A DNA stretch of 64,000 bases from [Candidatus Thermochlorobacteriaceae] bacterium GBChlB (GCA_000724175.1 JPGV01000020.1:154532-218531); one strand, 5' to 3'. Shown: positions 1 through 8,120, counted from the first letter of the stretch. Program-made: numbers and translations. The notes: generated from the sequence alone by a model not told the origin.

Positions 1-46
1 GTGCTCCGAAATCCGCCACTACGCCAAGTGCCGCTCCGTTATGCGG
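1..46 (+). repeat. Cassette-end (attC-like) site, copy 1
   Basis: This 46-nt segment at the window edge shares a pattern with positions 964-1010: GTGCT at the left end, AATCC, then GCC-N3-ACGC-N-AAG, then CGTTA(T)GC after the same 16-nt spacing. The closing CGTTATGC resembles the R' core of integron recombination sites. It would mark the end of a cassette lying left of the window. The site may be truncated on its left, so the full folded structure cannot be judged. Confidence 0.4.
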
Positions 47-85
47 TAACTCAAAAGACACCAATAAACGACCAGACGATAGACA

Positions 86-688
86 ATGAAATCAAAAAAT
101 AAACTTGCAGGACTTGGACTTTTGACAGCAATTTCGGCTTCACTCTGCTGTATTACTCCTGTTTTGGCTTTGTTGGCAGGGACAAGTGGACTTGCTTCGA
201 CTTTTTCGTGGCTTGACCCGTTAAGGCCGTATTTAATTGGCTTGACTGTTTTGGTGCTTGGCGTTGCATGGTATGAAAAACTCAAACCGCAAAAACCAAT
301 AGACTGCAACTGCGACATGAAAGAAAAAACACCATTTGTTCAGACAAAAACATTTTTAGGTATCGTAACAATTTTTGCGGCACTTATGCTTGCGTTTCCG
401 ACCTATGCACACATCTTTATCTCAAAGACAGAGAGCCGCACAATCATAACAAAACAAGAAAACATTCAGACAGCGGAATTTACAATTAGCGGGATGACTT
501 GTTCCGGTTGTGAAGAACACGTAAGCCACGAAGTAAATAAATTGACAGGAATAATTAACACGACTGTCTCATACAAAACCAGAAACGTCATTGTGGTGTT
601 TGACCAGACTAAAACCGACATTCAAGCAATAGAAAAAGCCATTGCGAAAACAGGCTATTCACTAACCAACAAGCAAGAAGTAAAATGA
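86..688 (+). CDS. merTP: MerTP fusion, mercuric ion importer with HMA domain
   Basis: The protein is 200 residues. It imports Hg(II) across the inner membrane, and the C-terminal heavy-metal-associated domain captures the ion, as in the MerT/MerP systems. The first helix carries the vicinal cysteine pair in SLCCITP typical of MerT; further hydrophobic segments lie near residues 45-60 and 90-110. The HMA domain occupies about residues 130-195 and has GMTCSGCEEH with its CxxC metal site. It overlaps the next gene by an ATGA. No merA or merR is visible, so the locus may only move metal or may be part of a larger unit to the left. Base composition is more AT-rich than the rest of the window, which fits horizontal transfer. 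Confidence 0.85.
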   Translation: MKSKNKLAGLGLLTAISASLCCITPVLALLAGTSGLASTFSWLDPLRPYLIGLTVLVLGVAWYEKLKPQKPIDCNCDMKEKTPFVQTKTFLGIVTIFAALMLAFPTYAHIFISKTESRTIITKQENIQTAEFTISGMTCSGCEEHVSHEVNKLTGIINTTVSYKTRNVIVVFDQTKTDIQAIEKAIAKTGYSLTNKQEVK

Positions 689-894
689 CTATAATACCAC
701 AATCAACAATAACTTGCCCCAACTGTGGACATAAGAAAGCAGAAATAATGCCGACAGATGCCTGCCAGTATTTTTACGAGTGCGAGAATTGCAAGAAAGT
801 TTTAAAGCCAAAATTAGGCGACTGTTGTGTTTATTGTAGTTACGGGACAGTACAGTGTTTGCCAATTCAAGCAGCGATAAATCGCTGTAAATGA
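685..894 (+). CDS. GDCCVxC-domain small cysteine-rich protein
   Basis: This 69-residue protein has an N-terminal CPNCGHKK and a second CENCKK pair, then GDCCVYCSYG near residues 45-54. It matches the GDCCVxC-domain (seleno)protein family that often accompanies mercury-transport genes. In this copy cysteines are used and no in-frame UGA is seen before the end. Its start overlaps the stop of merTP (ATGA), so the two are probably translationally coupled. A metal- or thiol-handling role is inferred from context only. Confidence 0.75.
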   Translation: MTIIPQSTITCPNCGHKKAEIMPTDACQYFYECENCKKVLKPKLGDCCVYCSYGTVQCLPIQAAINRCK

Positions 895-963
895 GACTGA
901 AAGAAATAAAATTTGTAATTTTATTGGGCATTTGTGCTAAGGCAAACATTATATTGAATTTCG

Positions 964-1010
964 GTGCTAAAAATCCCCGCCCGAACGCAAAGCCTGAAAA
1001 CGTTAGCTAC
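964..1010 (+). repeat. Cassette-end (attC-like) site, copy 2
   Basis: This 47-nt segment follows the merTP/GDCCVxC pair and matches the site at 1-46 in the order GTGCT, AATCC, GCC-N3-ACGC-N-AAG and CGTTAGC, with identical spacing between ACGC and CGTTA. Lying after a gene pair and before an unrelated gene is what a gene-cassette recombination site would do. The remaining intergenic DNA (895-1070) is AT-rich and otherwise featureless. Confidence 0.45.
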
Positions 1011-1070
1011 ACTTTTAAGAATCAAAACCAGCCAAATACATAATTACCAATCATCTTTGAAAAATAAAAA

Positions 1071-1799
1071 ATGAGTCTTTCCATCAAACAGATTAACTGG
1101 ACTGAAATTGCTGTATTTTATACAATTGCTGTATTATCGTCAGCACCGTTTAGATTAGGATTGATTTCATTTGAAGACCTTATTTCCTTACCTTATGGGT
1201 TAAACGTTTTTTTCAGAGCATTCAGAGGGATTGGACCATTCATTGGATATCTTGTAGTATTCTATATCATTAATAGTAAAGTAAAAAAGGAAATTACCTT
1301 TTTAGGAAAAAAAGACATAATTAGTTTTTTATCAATATCTCCGATATTGATAGGGTTAGCAGTCGTTGGTGTAGAAAACAAAGAGAACATCAATACTCGT
1401 TTTTTCGGATTCACAACTGGATTTACCTTGATAATTTACGCATTATTTGAGGAGTATGGATGGAGAGGTTATTTGCAACAAGCGCTTGAACCAATAAAAT
1501 TACCCGTTAGGATTTTTACTATCGGAACTTTATGGTATATCTGGCATCTAAACTTCCTAAATCCAAATATCACTATACAAATACATTTAATCCATTATTT
1601 CTCACTACTGGCAGGGGCATGGGGTTTATTAAAAATATCAGAAGCGACCTCTTCACTATTATTTGTTTCAGCTGTTCACTTGACCTTTAATATTTTAATG
1701 GATGTTAATTGCGCACTTCTTGAAAAAATAGGCATCATTATAACATCTGTAATAACTTGGATTTGTTTAATACTATATTTGACTCGAAAAAAAATCTGA
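1071..1799 (+). CDS. CPBP family intramembrane metalloprotease
   Basis: The protein has 242 residues and several hydrophobic segments. The CPBP/Abi signature is visible: EEYGWRG in the second third, a following WHLNF, and VSAVHLTFNI near the C terminus supplying the conserved His and Asn. Family members cleave prenylated or membrane-embedded substrates, or act in bacteriocin immunity; the substrate here is unknown. The gene is strongly AT-rich, with lysine/isoleucine-rich codons unlike the chromosomal genes to the right, suggesting acquisition with the neighbouring mer genes. Confidence 0.8.
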   Translation: MSLSIKQINWTEIAVFYTIAVLSSAPFRLGLISFEDLISLPYGLNVFFRAFRGIGPFIGYLVVFYIINSKVKKEITFLGKKDIISFLSISPILIGLAVVGVENKENINTRFFGFTTGFTLIIYALFEEYGWRGYLQQALEPIKLPVRIFTIGTLWYIWHLNFLNPNITIQIHLIHYFSLLAGAWGLLKISEATSSLLFVSAVHLTFNILMDVNCALLEKIGIIITSVITWICLILYLTRKKI

Positions 1800-1940
1800 T
1801 TTAAAAATCCTACATAAAAATACGTCTAATAGGGGTTTGGCGTCATGCGAAGCGACACACTTAAATTCAAGTTCAGTTTTTCAAATCAAGTTTGGTGCTG
1901 GGTTGACAGAACAGCAGCGGTGGAACAGATGATAAAAAGC

Positions 1941-1967
1941 AAAAAGCCCCGTTGAAGTGGGACTTTT
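1941..1967 (-). terminator. Intrinsic terminator of tRNA-Pro
   Basis: Reading the minus strand, a nine-pair stem (AAAAGTCCC with GGGGCTTTT, one G-T pair) closes an eight-base loop and ends in a T run. It starts 6 nt past the CCA end of the tRNA, so it should end the tRNA transcript. Confidence 0.8.
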
Positions 1968-1973
1968 CATGGA

Positions 1974-2049
1974 TGGTCGGGGTGGCGAGATTCGAACTCA
2001 CGGCCTCTTCGTCCCGAACGAAGCGCGCTACCAGCTGCGCTACACCCCG
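1974..2049 (-). tRNA. tRNA-Pro (anticodon CGG)
   Basis: The reverse complement folds as a 76-nt tRNA. The seven-pair acceptor stem is CGGGGTG with CACCCCG, followed by discriminator A and an encoded CCA. The anticodon arm is CTTCG-TTCGGGA-CGAAG, giving anticodon CGG, and the T arm contains GTTCGAATC. The 3' end faces the AT-rich mer/CPBP region, the usual orientation for a tRNA used as an integration site. No second copy of the tRNA 3' end was seen inside the window. Confidence 0.95.
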
Positions 2050-2088
2050 AAAATGCTGGCGAACTACCAGCCCTCGAAACAAGGGACG

Positions 2089-2121
2089 CAAAGATAGGGC
2101 AAAACTTGCGCAGAACCAAAA
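2089..2121 (-). promoter_or_regulatory. Putative Bacteroidota-type promoter of tRNA-Pro
   Basis: On the minus strand TTTTG is followed after 20 nt by TATCTTTG, matching the Bacteroidota consensus TTTG-N17-23-TAnnTTTG. The -7 box lies about 40 nt upstream of the mature tRNA 5' end. Confidence 0.5.
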
Positions 2122-2296
2122 TTTACAACGACTTTTTCACCATATCATCACGCAAAAAAATCGTTGCCATCCTTCACTCCTGAAACTTTTTGGGCATAAA
2201 GAGAAACTTGACCGACGTCGGCGCGTAGGATTGCCCTGAAACATCTTGTCCATTTAACCAAGTCTCAAGCTCGGAAAAAAGAAAACAGTTACAGAC

Positions 2297-2440
2297 ATGA
2301 CTTTTGTGATTATTGGGTTGATTGTTGCCTTTGTGATTGGGCTGCTCTCGTTTGTCAGTCAAGAGTGCGTATCGTCTTTGATGAAAGATGAAGAGAAGAA
2401 GCGAAATATGCACTCGCATCACGAGCGGCAAATTGTTTAA
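2297..2440 (+). CDS. Possible small single-span membrane protein (47 aa)
   Basis: A short open frame starts with ATG. It encodes one strongly hydrophobic stretch from about residue 3 to 20, followed by a charged, lysine- and histidine-rich tail. This layout (short lead, one helix, basic tail) is common for real bacterial microproteins and rare by chance. There is no clear Shine-Dalgarno sequence, which is not unusual in this window. Function is unknown and homologues were not checked. Confidence 0.4.
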   Translation: MTFVIIGLIVAFVIGLLSFVSQECVSSLMKDEEKKRNMHSHHERQIV

Positions 2441-2500
2441 CCGCGTTTAGCTACCTGCAAGTCTCTTGTCGTTCAAACTGCATTGTTTAGATGCCGTCGG

Positions 2501-3526
2501 CTAAATGCGCATCATTTCACATATCTGTTCTGCTACCGCCAGCCCTGAGAGTGTTGCGCCTTCAATACACGGTGAGACGAAAGCATCGCCTGCAAATGCT
2601 ATTGGCGCTGGCTCTAACACGGCAAGACTGGGTTCGGAGATAAACGTATCGGGCGAACTGTATCGCCACCGTTTGACTTCAGCGTGGATAATTTCCGCGC
2701 CGAGATACGGCGTCGCCATCGGCAAAACCGTTTCCAACACCTCGTCGTCGCTGCGTTCCCAGAAGGCTTGGCTGAACAACGGCGAAAGATGAATTGTCAA
2801 AGCGGCGGCGTCGGGCGAAATGCCTTTTTGTTGATTATCCGAAATCCACAAAATGGACTCGTCGTTGCACCACACGCCGCCAGGGCTTGGCACGCGGCTT
2901 TTGCCGCTCACCAGCACGAGAACACCCAGACACGGTTGATAGGTTACAGACGAGAGCGCGGCTTTGATGTCGGGCGGCAAATAAATTTCGGAGGCTTGAA
3001 TCAGTTGCAGCGATTGCGGCACGGGCGGCGTTAGGATGAGCGCATCTGCATTGAAGACCAGGCCAGCTTCAGTTCTGATTTGCCAACCAGAGTTCTCGGC
3101 GCGAAGCGAGATAACGCGTTCATTAAGCCGAACATCCAGCGTACGGGCGAGGTATTTGGCAAGCGTGGTCATTCCGCCGACGCCTAAGTAGCGCGGCTCT
3201 CGGTCGTCCGACCAAACACCCTGACATGTCGGAAACGCCCGCGTCCATTCGGCAATCACGCCGGCATTGAGCCACTCTTCTACGAATATCCAAAAGCGCG
3301 GGCTTGTTACCGTAAAGTATTGTGCGCCGTGGTCGAAGACGCCTTTTTGAATGCGGCGCGTCGCCAGCCTGCCGCCCACGCCGCGCCCTTTATCGAGGAG
3401 CGTTACTTTTACGCCCTGTTCTTGCAAGATGTTGGCGGCGATGAGTCCCGTTACGCCTGCGCCGATAATGAGGCATGATGAGGTCGAATCGTTCATAATA
3501 TTGGTTGATGAGTTACATACATTCAA
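2501..3526 (-). CDS. FAD-dependent oxidoreductase, renalase-like
   Basis: The protein has 341 residues. The N terminus has a Rossmann dinucleotide fold, IIGAGVTGL, near residues 20-29, followed by DKGRGVGGRLATRR, the second FAD-contact motif of the renalase/amine-oxidase superfamily, and HGAQYFT. A C-terminal FAGDAFVSPCIEGA stretch matches the flavin-binding end of these proteins. Renalase-like bacterial enzymes oxidise aberrant dihydronicotinamide forms, but the substrate here is inferred from family only. Its start overlaps the stop of anmK by 4 nt, so it is probably the second gene of a two-gene unit. Confidence 0.8.
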   Translation of the reverse strand: MNVCNSSTNIMNDSTSSCLIIGAGVTGLIAANILQEQGVKVTLLDKGRGVGGRLATRRIQKGVFDHGAQYFTVTSPRFWIFVEEWLNAGVIAEWTRAFPTCQGVWSDDREPRYLGVGGMTTLAKYLARTLDVRLNERVISLRAENSGWQIRTEAGLVFNADALILTPPVPQSLQLIQASEIYLPPDIKAALSSVTYQPCLGVLVLVSGKSRVPSPGGVWCNDESILWISDNQQKGISPDAAALTIHLSPLFSQAFWERSDDEVLETVLPMATPYLGAEIIHAEVKRWRYSSPDTFISEPSLAVLEPAPIAFAGDAFVSPCIEGATLSGLAVAEQICEMMRI

Positions 3527-4710
3527 ATCGTTGGCGGAAGCGACAGTTTTCCAAGCACGGCGGGCGTCGTCATTGACGCGCTCTGTCCCGATAAAAATTC
3601 ATTGCCCAACACAGCAAAGAGCACCGCTTCTTTGGCTTTGGCGGGAATCGCGGCCAGTGGCAGGTCGTCTTGCTTCATCACGCGAGCAGATGGAAATTTT
3701 TTTGTCAGTCCCGCCATAAGCATCGGGTTTTCCGCGCCGCCACCCGCGACAATCAGTTCATCAATTAAACACTTCGGCGCAATGAATGTTTCAGCCTGCC
3801 GCGCAATCGTTTCAGCCGTTAGTTCCGTCAATGTTGCCATCACATCGACGCCGCTTAACTGTTCTTGCTTACACAGCTCCACAATGCGTTCAAAGTATGC
3901 GTCGCTGAACAACTCACGTCCAGTCGATTTTGGCGGCGGAACCCGGTAATATTTTTCTCGGAGCAACTGGGATAAAATTTTTTCGGACGCTTTTCCCTGC
4001 GCGGCGAAGCGCCCGTTTTTATCAAACGGTTTTCCGAAGTAAAATTGCGCGGCTTTATCGAGCAGCACGTTGCCCGGACCGCAGTCGAAGAAAATGACGT
4101 CGGATTTTCCGCAGGCTTTTGGGAGCGCGGTGATGTTGCTGATGCCACCGATGTTGAGCAGCGCGCGGTTTAGCTTGGCATGCCGAAACAAGAGGAAATC
4201 CAGATATGGCGCAAGCGGCGCCCCCTCGCCACCGAAGAAAAATTCCGACGCGCGAAAATCTGAAATCACCGGAAGGCAAAAGCGATTCGCCAGCACGGAC
4301 CCCTCGCCGAGTTGAAATGTGGAAGAGACTTTATATGCACCGATTTTTTCGGGTGTTGGATTATGCCAAAACGTTTGTCCGTGCGACGCAATAAAATCCA
4401 CCGTTTGTTTTTTGACGCGATGCGTCGTCATAAATTTTTCAACTGCGTCTGCAAAGAGCGCGCCAATCAGAAAGTGCAGTTGCGAAAGCTCGGGCAGTCG
4501 AGCCGCATCAGGATTGAAGTTTCGGAGAATTTTGGCGCGAATTGCAGACGGAATCGGATAGGTCTCAAACGCACGCAGCGCGACTCGTCCGCGCTCACCC
4601 GACCCGTAGAGTTCAACCATGCCGACGTCAATACCATCGAGCGACGTGCCAGAAAGAACGCCGATGCCGACACGCGACTTTTTTTTTGTGAGCGATACAA
4701 TTGATTTCAT
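3523..4710 (-). CDS. anmK: Anhydro-N-acetylmuramic acid kinase
   Basis: AnmK phosphorylates and opens 1,6-anhydro-MurNAc to MurNAc-6-phosphate in cell-wall recycling. The motif GVLSGTSLDGID near the N terminus is the family signature; SHGQTFWHNP, LNIGGISNITALP and DCGPGNVLLD follow in order. The frame can be read upstream to 4821, but the start at 4710 (MKSIVSLT) puts the signature about 20 residues from the N terminus as in known AnmK proteins, and the extra 37 residues look unlike coding sequence. It is divergent from the chlorophyll synthase gene, sharing a 115-bp intergenic region, and is followed by the overlapping FAD oxidoreductase. Confidence 0.9.
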   Translation of the reverse strand: MKSIVSLTKKKSRVGIGVLSGTSLDGIDVGMVELYGSGERGRVALRAFETYPIPSAIRAKILRNFNPDAARLPELSQLHFLIGALFADAVEKFMTTHRVKKQTVDFIASHGQTFWHNPTPEKIGAYKVSSTFQLGEGSVLANRFCLPVISDFRASEFFFGGEGAPLAPYLDFLLFRHAKLNRALLNIGGISNITALPKACGKSDVIFFDCGPGNVLLDKAAQFYFGKPFDKNGRFAAQGKASEKILSQLLREKYYRVPPPKSTGRELFSDAYFERIVELCKQEQLSGVDVMATLTELTAETIARQAETFIAPKCLIDELIVAGGGAENPMLMAGLTKKFPSARVMKQDDLPLAAIPAKAKEAVLFAVLGNEFLSGQSASMTTPAVLGKLSLPPTI

Positions 4711-4825
4711 TTTTTTACAATCGGCGCAAAAAAATTTGGTAAGAATACTAAACTGCTCGGCATTGAACAACCCTAATGTCAAGATTTTCGAAACGGGCGA
4801 AAAGGCACTAACTTCGACCAAGCAA

Positions 4826-5863
4826 ATGAACTTCGTTATCGAGCTATCGATGAGCAGTATAGAATCAACATTAGGGACGCTCCCAGAGCTTGGCGACGAG
4901 GCGACGAAATCGCTTCAAGCTGAGTTCCAACGCGCTGGGCTTTCCGACGACCGCAAACGCCAAATTCTCAACGCGATTGATAATGTCAATCGACCGGGAT
5001 TCCGGCTTAGCCTTCGTGCAATTCCTCGACTGATGAAACCAGTAACGTGGTTTCCGCCGATGTGGGCGTTTCTTTGCGGCGCGGTGTCGACCGGCAAAAG
5101 TTTGATAGACTATTGGGACGTGCTGATGGCAGGCTTGATACTCGCCGGCCCGTTGATGTGTGCAATGTCGCAAGCGATGAACGATTACTTCGACCGCGAT
5201 GTCGACGCCATCAACGAACCCGACCGCCCGATTCCTGCTGGTCTGATTTCAAAATCGGCAAGTTGGATTGTAACCATTGGGCTTATTTTAATTGCTTTTG
5301 TTGTCTCTTGGCTGATTCACCCGTATGTGCTGGCGATTTCGTTTGCAAGCGTGCTGATGTCGCACTTGTATTCAGGTCCCCCGTTTCGCGCCAAAGGCAA
5401 CGGTTGGTTTGGAAACTTAGTGGTTGGATTAGCTTACGAAGGCGTGGCGTGGCTGACAGGCAGCTTTGCCTTTACGAAAGGCGTGCCATCGACGGAGTCT
5501 ATTTTTATGGCGGTGATTTTTTCGCTCGGCGCGCACGGGATTATGACACTAAACGATTTTAAGTCGGTCATCGGCGATAAAATTCGCGGCGTAAAATCTA
5601 TTCCTGTTCAACTCGGCGAGCGGAACGCGGCTATTCTTGCCGTCAGCGTGATGAACGCAGCTCAGCTCACGGCGATTCTTATTCTTGCGGCAAGAACCTC
5701 GTGGCTTTGGGCGAGCGTCGCGCTGGGTTTGTTGCTGTGTCAATTTCCGATGCAACGTCTGCTTATCAACAACCCGCGAGACCGCGCCATTTGGTATAAC
5801 TCCTTTGGAACGCTGCTCTATGTGTTGTGTATGATGGCGTCCGCACTGGGTGTTCGCCCGTAA
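4826..5863 (+). CDS. bchG: Chlorophyll/bacteriochlorophyll synthase (UbiA family)
   Basis: This enzyme esterifies (bacterio)chlorophyllide with a prenyl alcohol, the last step of pigment synthesis, in the membrane. Diagnostic motifs are LMKPVTWFPPMWAFLCG, then the polyprenyl-diphosphate/Mg site SQAMNDYFDRDVDAINEPDR with IPAG, and the second Asp-rich loop around TLNDFKSVIGDK. Several hydrophobic helices follow. The frame is open from 4619 but overlaps anmK there; the start was set at 4826 (4850 is also possible) because a soluble N-terminal stretch of 30-60 residues is usual. Green bacteria carry up to three paralogues (BchG, ChlG, BchK), and sequence alone does not settle which tail or pigment is used here. 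Confidence 0.88.
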   Translation: MNFVIELSMSSIESTLGTLPELGDEATKSLQAEFQRAGLSDDRKRQILNAIDNVNRPGFRLSLRAIPRLMKPVTWFPPMWAFLCGAVSTGKSLIDYWDVLMAGLILAGPLMCAMSQAMNDYFDRDVDAINEPDRPIPAGLISKSASWIVTIGLILIAFVVSWLIHPYVLAISFASVLMSHLYSGPPFRAKGNGWFGNLVVGLAYEGVAWLTGSFAFTKGVPSTESIFMAVIFSLGAHGIMTLNDFKSVIGDKIRGVKSIPVQLGERNAAILAVSVMNAAQLTAILILAARTSWLWASVALGLLLCQFPMQRLLINNPRDRAIWYNSFGTLLYVLCMMASALGVRP

Positions 5864-5912
5864 AAAACCTAACGGCGCAATTTAGGCGCAAAAAGCAAGT
5901 CTAACACTTACA

Positions 5913-7937
5913 ATGATGAACCATCGATGCCTCCAACTTGCCTGCCTGCTGATCATTTTCATGTCATGCTTTCAGACCGACGCACGCGCGCAACTCTCGG
6001 TCGATAACGGCGTGAGCAACGCGATGGGCAATAGCGGCGCCGCGTTTATGGGCGGCTTTTTAGCATTGGATGTCAATCCCGCGCGACTTGCTGCTAAAGA
6101 ATTTCACCCATTGAAACTCACTATTGGACTTGCACCAGTAGGACTTGCCGTCTACAACAACGCATTCTCGATAAGCGCCTATAACCGTTACTTTGGCAGA
6201 GACAGCCGCAGCGTGCCATCGCAACAATCGACAACGACATGGACGCAAGAAGACAAAAATGGTATTCTCTCGCTCTTCGGCGATGCGCTGCAAGCCAATG
6301 TCAATTTCAGTGCAACTTGGCTCGGCGCAGCGTATCACATTTCCGAAACCGCTGGTTCGGTTGGATTCTTTATACGCGATTACGCCGGCGTGCAAGGGCA
6401 GCTCAACAAAACCTACATTGACCTTGCGCTCAATGGCAACGCCAATTTGCTTGGACAACGTATTCCCTCCAATGGCTCGGAAGGTCGCGCATGGTGGCAT
6501 CGATACTACGGCGCGTCTTACGCCCGCGACATCAAACTGCCGACACCTGCGATAAAAAACTTCCTTGCTGGCATTACGCTCAAATATGTGCAAGGCTTCG
6601 CCGTCGCGCAGTTGGATAACGCCTCGACGATTTTTAATTCCGCATCGGGCGATAGTCTCGCCGCTCGATTGTCGTATCAATTGCAAACCGCAGGACCGCG
6701 AGAGGTAACAACGATTTTCTTTCCGCAAAGCTCTGGCGGCGGATTTGGATTCGACCTTGGTCTCTCGGCAGATGTGCGCGAAGGCATCACGCTTGCACTC
6801 GCCTTGAACGATGTCGGCTCGGTCAGCTACTCGGCGAATTCCTTTATCCGACGCGCCGATACGCTTGTCAGTTTCACGGGGTTTCGAGACCCGATTGACG
6901 GCACGGCCAATCAAAATCAAGTCGATAGCTTGCGGCGCGGCATTGAGGGAACAGGACAAACGGCGGGCACTTTCAATTTGGCGCTGCCAACGCATCTGCG
7001 GTTTGGTGCGGCAGTCGATTTGGAAAAGTTCAATAAAATTCCGCTCGTTGCCACGCTCGATTGGGTGCAAGGGTTCAACAGTAGCTATGGCAATACGACG
7101 TCGCCGCTTGTTGGTCTCGGCGTTGAATATCGCGGTCTTAGAAACCTTCCGGTTCGTGCGGGAGTTCGGCTTGGTGGAAATCAGAACGCCTCAATTTCAT
7201 TTGGCTTTGGATTCGATACGCCTAATGCTACGTTTGACGTCAGCACACGAAACCTCTTGGGATTTCTCTCGCCGAGTTCGGCACAGCATCTCGCCTTTGG
7301 GTTGGGCTTGCGCATACGTGTCATCAAGCCCGACGAGGTTCTTTCGCCCGATGAGCTACGCGCACCGATGCGCCCGATGGAACGACCGCTTCCAACGATT
7401 AATTTTGTCGCTGCCAAAAACGCGCTGGTCGAGGGAGATACGACGCTCTTGGTTTGGACAGTCGTCGATGCTGATGACATCAGCGTTCAGCCCGACATTG
7501 GCAAGGTTGCTGCGCAAGGCTCATTCACGATTAAGCCGCTGAAATCCACGAGCTATATTTTGACGGCGACGAACCCGACTGGATCATTATCGGCGCAGGT
7601 AACAGTGCGCGTTGTGCCGCCGTCGCGCCTTGTGCCGTTGCCGAAAGTTGTGCCAGAGGCGCCGCTTCCCGATGTGTTCAAAAAAGCGATTGATGAAAAG
7701 AAAGGCGGCTTTACGATTGCGCTGCGCCGCACCCGAATTGAAAAAGAAGCCAACGCGGCATTAGGACTTTACCAAACGAAAGGATTTACGGCGTCTCTGA
7801 AACGGCGAGGCACTAAGAAAAAACCACGCTTCACAGTTCGCACAGCACAGTTCAAAACGCGCAAAGAGGCGCAGAAAGCCTTGAAAATGTACCGCGCGAT
7901 TTTGCCCAAAGGCGCCAGCATCGAGAGCGTGAAGTAG
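5913..7937 (+). CDS. Outer-membrane barrel-like protein with Ig-like and SPOR domains
   Basis: The precursor has 674 residues with a signal peptide ending around ARAQ at residue 27. Residues 30 to about 470 are rich in alternating aromatic/glycine strands (for example VGLGVEYRGL and SFGFGFDTPN), resembling the PorV/UPF0164-type barrels of Bacteroidota. An Ig-like module spans about residues 490-570. A C-terminal basic SPOR-like repeat occupies about residues 595-674, with FTIALRRTR and FTVRTAQFKTRKEAQKAL. SPOR domains bind denuded peptidoglycan, so the protein may tie the outer membrane to the wall. Function is inferred from architecture. Confidence 0.65.
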   Translation: MMNHRCLQLACLLIIFMSCFQTDARAQLSVDNGVSNAMGNSGAAFMGGFLALDVNPARLAAKEFHPLKLTIGLAPVGLAVYNNAFSISAYNRYFGRDSRSVPSQQSTTTWTQEDKNGILSLFGDALQANVNFSATWLGAAYHISETAGSVGFFIRDYAGVQGQLNKTYIDLALNGNANLLGQRIPSNGSEGRAWWHRYYGASYARDIKLPTPAIKNFLAGITLKYVQGFAVAQLDNASTIFNSASGDSLAARLSYQLQTAGPREVTTIFFPQSSGGGFGFDLGLSADVREGITLALALNDVGSVSYSANSFIRRADTLVSFTGFRDPIDGTANQNQVDSLRRGIEGTGQTAGTFNLALPTHLRFGAAVDLEKFNKIPLVATLDWVQGFNSSYGNTTSPLVGLGVEYRGLRNLPVRAGVRLGGNQNASISFGFGFDTPNATFDVSTRNLLGFLSPSSAQHLAFGLGLRIRVIKPDEVLSPDELRAPMRPMERPLPTINFVAAKNALVEGDTTLLVWTVVDADDISVQPDIGKVAAQGSFTIKPLKSTSYILTATNPTGSLSAQVTVRVVPPSRLVPLPKVVPEAPLPDVFKKAIDEKKGGFTIALRRTRIEKEANAALGLYQTKGFTASLKRRGTKKKPRFTVRTAQFKTRKEAQKALKMYRAILPKGASIESVK

Positions 7938-7942
7938 CGCCT

Positions 7943-8095
7943 AATACGGATATAATTTGAAGAAGATAGGAGTTGTCATTCTCTATTCCGCAACGCGGGA
8001 TGAAGAATCCAAGCATAAAGATGGATGCCTCGCGTCGCTCGGAGTGACACCCTTGTAAAATCTACTCCTCTTCTAATTACTTTGGTATAAGAGCC
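7943..8095. repeat. MITE-like palindromic intergenic repeat
   Basis: Inner ends GTCATTC (7975-7981) and GAGTGAC (8042-8048) face each other and belong to a repeat family seen again at 31655, 53633 and 60979. Outside them lies a second imperfect inverted pair: the left arm has TAATT.GAAGA..GGAGT and the right arm its complement ACTCC.CTTC.AATTA. The whole 150-bp unit could fold into one long hairpin. It holds no credible gene. Confidence 0.6.
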
Positions 8096-8120
8096 TCGGT
8101 GAGCACCAAATGAGAAGACC

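Noticed and set aside
1800-1860. Possible third cassette-end site after the CPBP gene
   Set aside because: AAAAATCC and ACGTCTAA are present, but the spacing is too short and the CGTTA core is missing, so it does not match the other two sites.
2174-2431. Minus-strand frame of 85 residues
   Set aside because: It overlaps the small membrane protein and the composition (many Asn, Gln and His, no motif) looks random.
5864-5912. Hairpin after the chlorophyll synthase gene
   Set aside because: GGCGCAATTTAGGCGC repeats directly rather than inverted; no stem with a T run could be formed.
6060-7070. Minus-strand frame of 336 residues opposite the barrel protein gene
   Set aside because: Arg/Cys-rich translation without motif; the plus-strand gene has a signal peptide, strands and SPOR domain.
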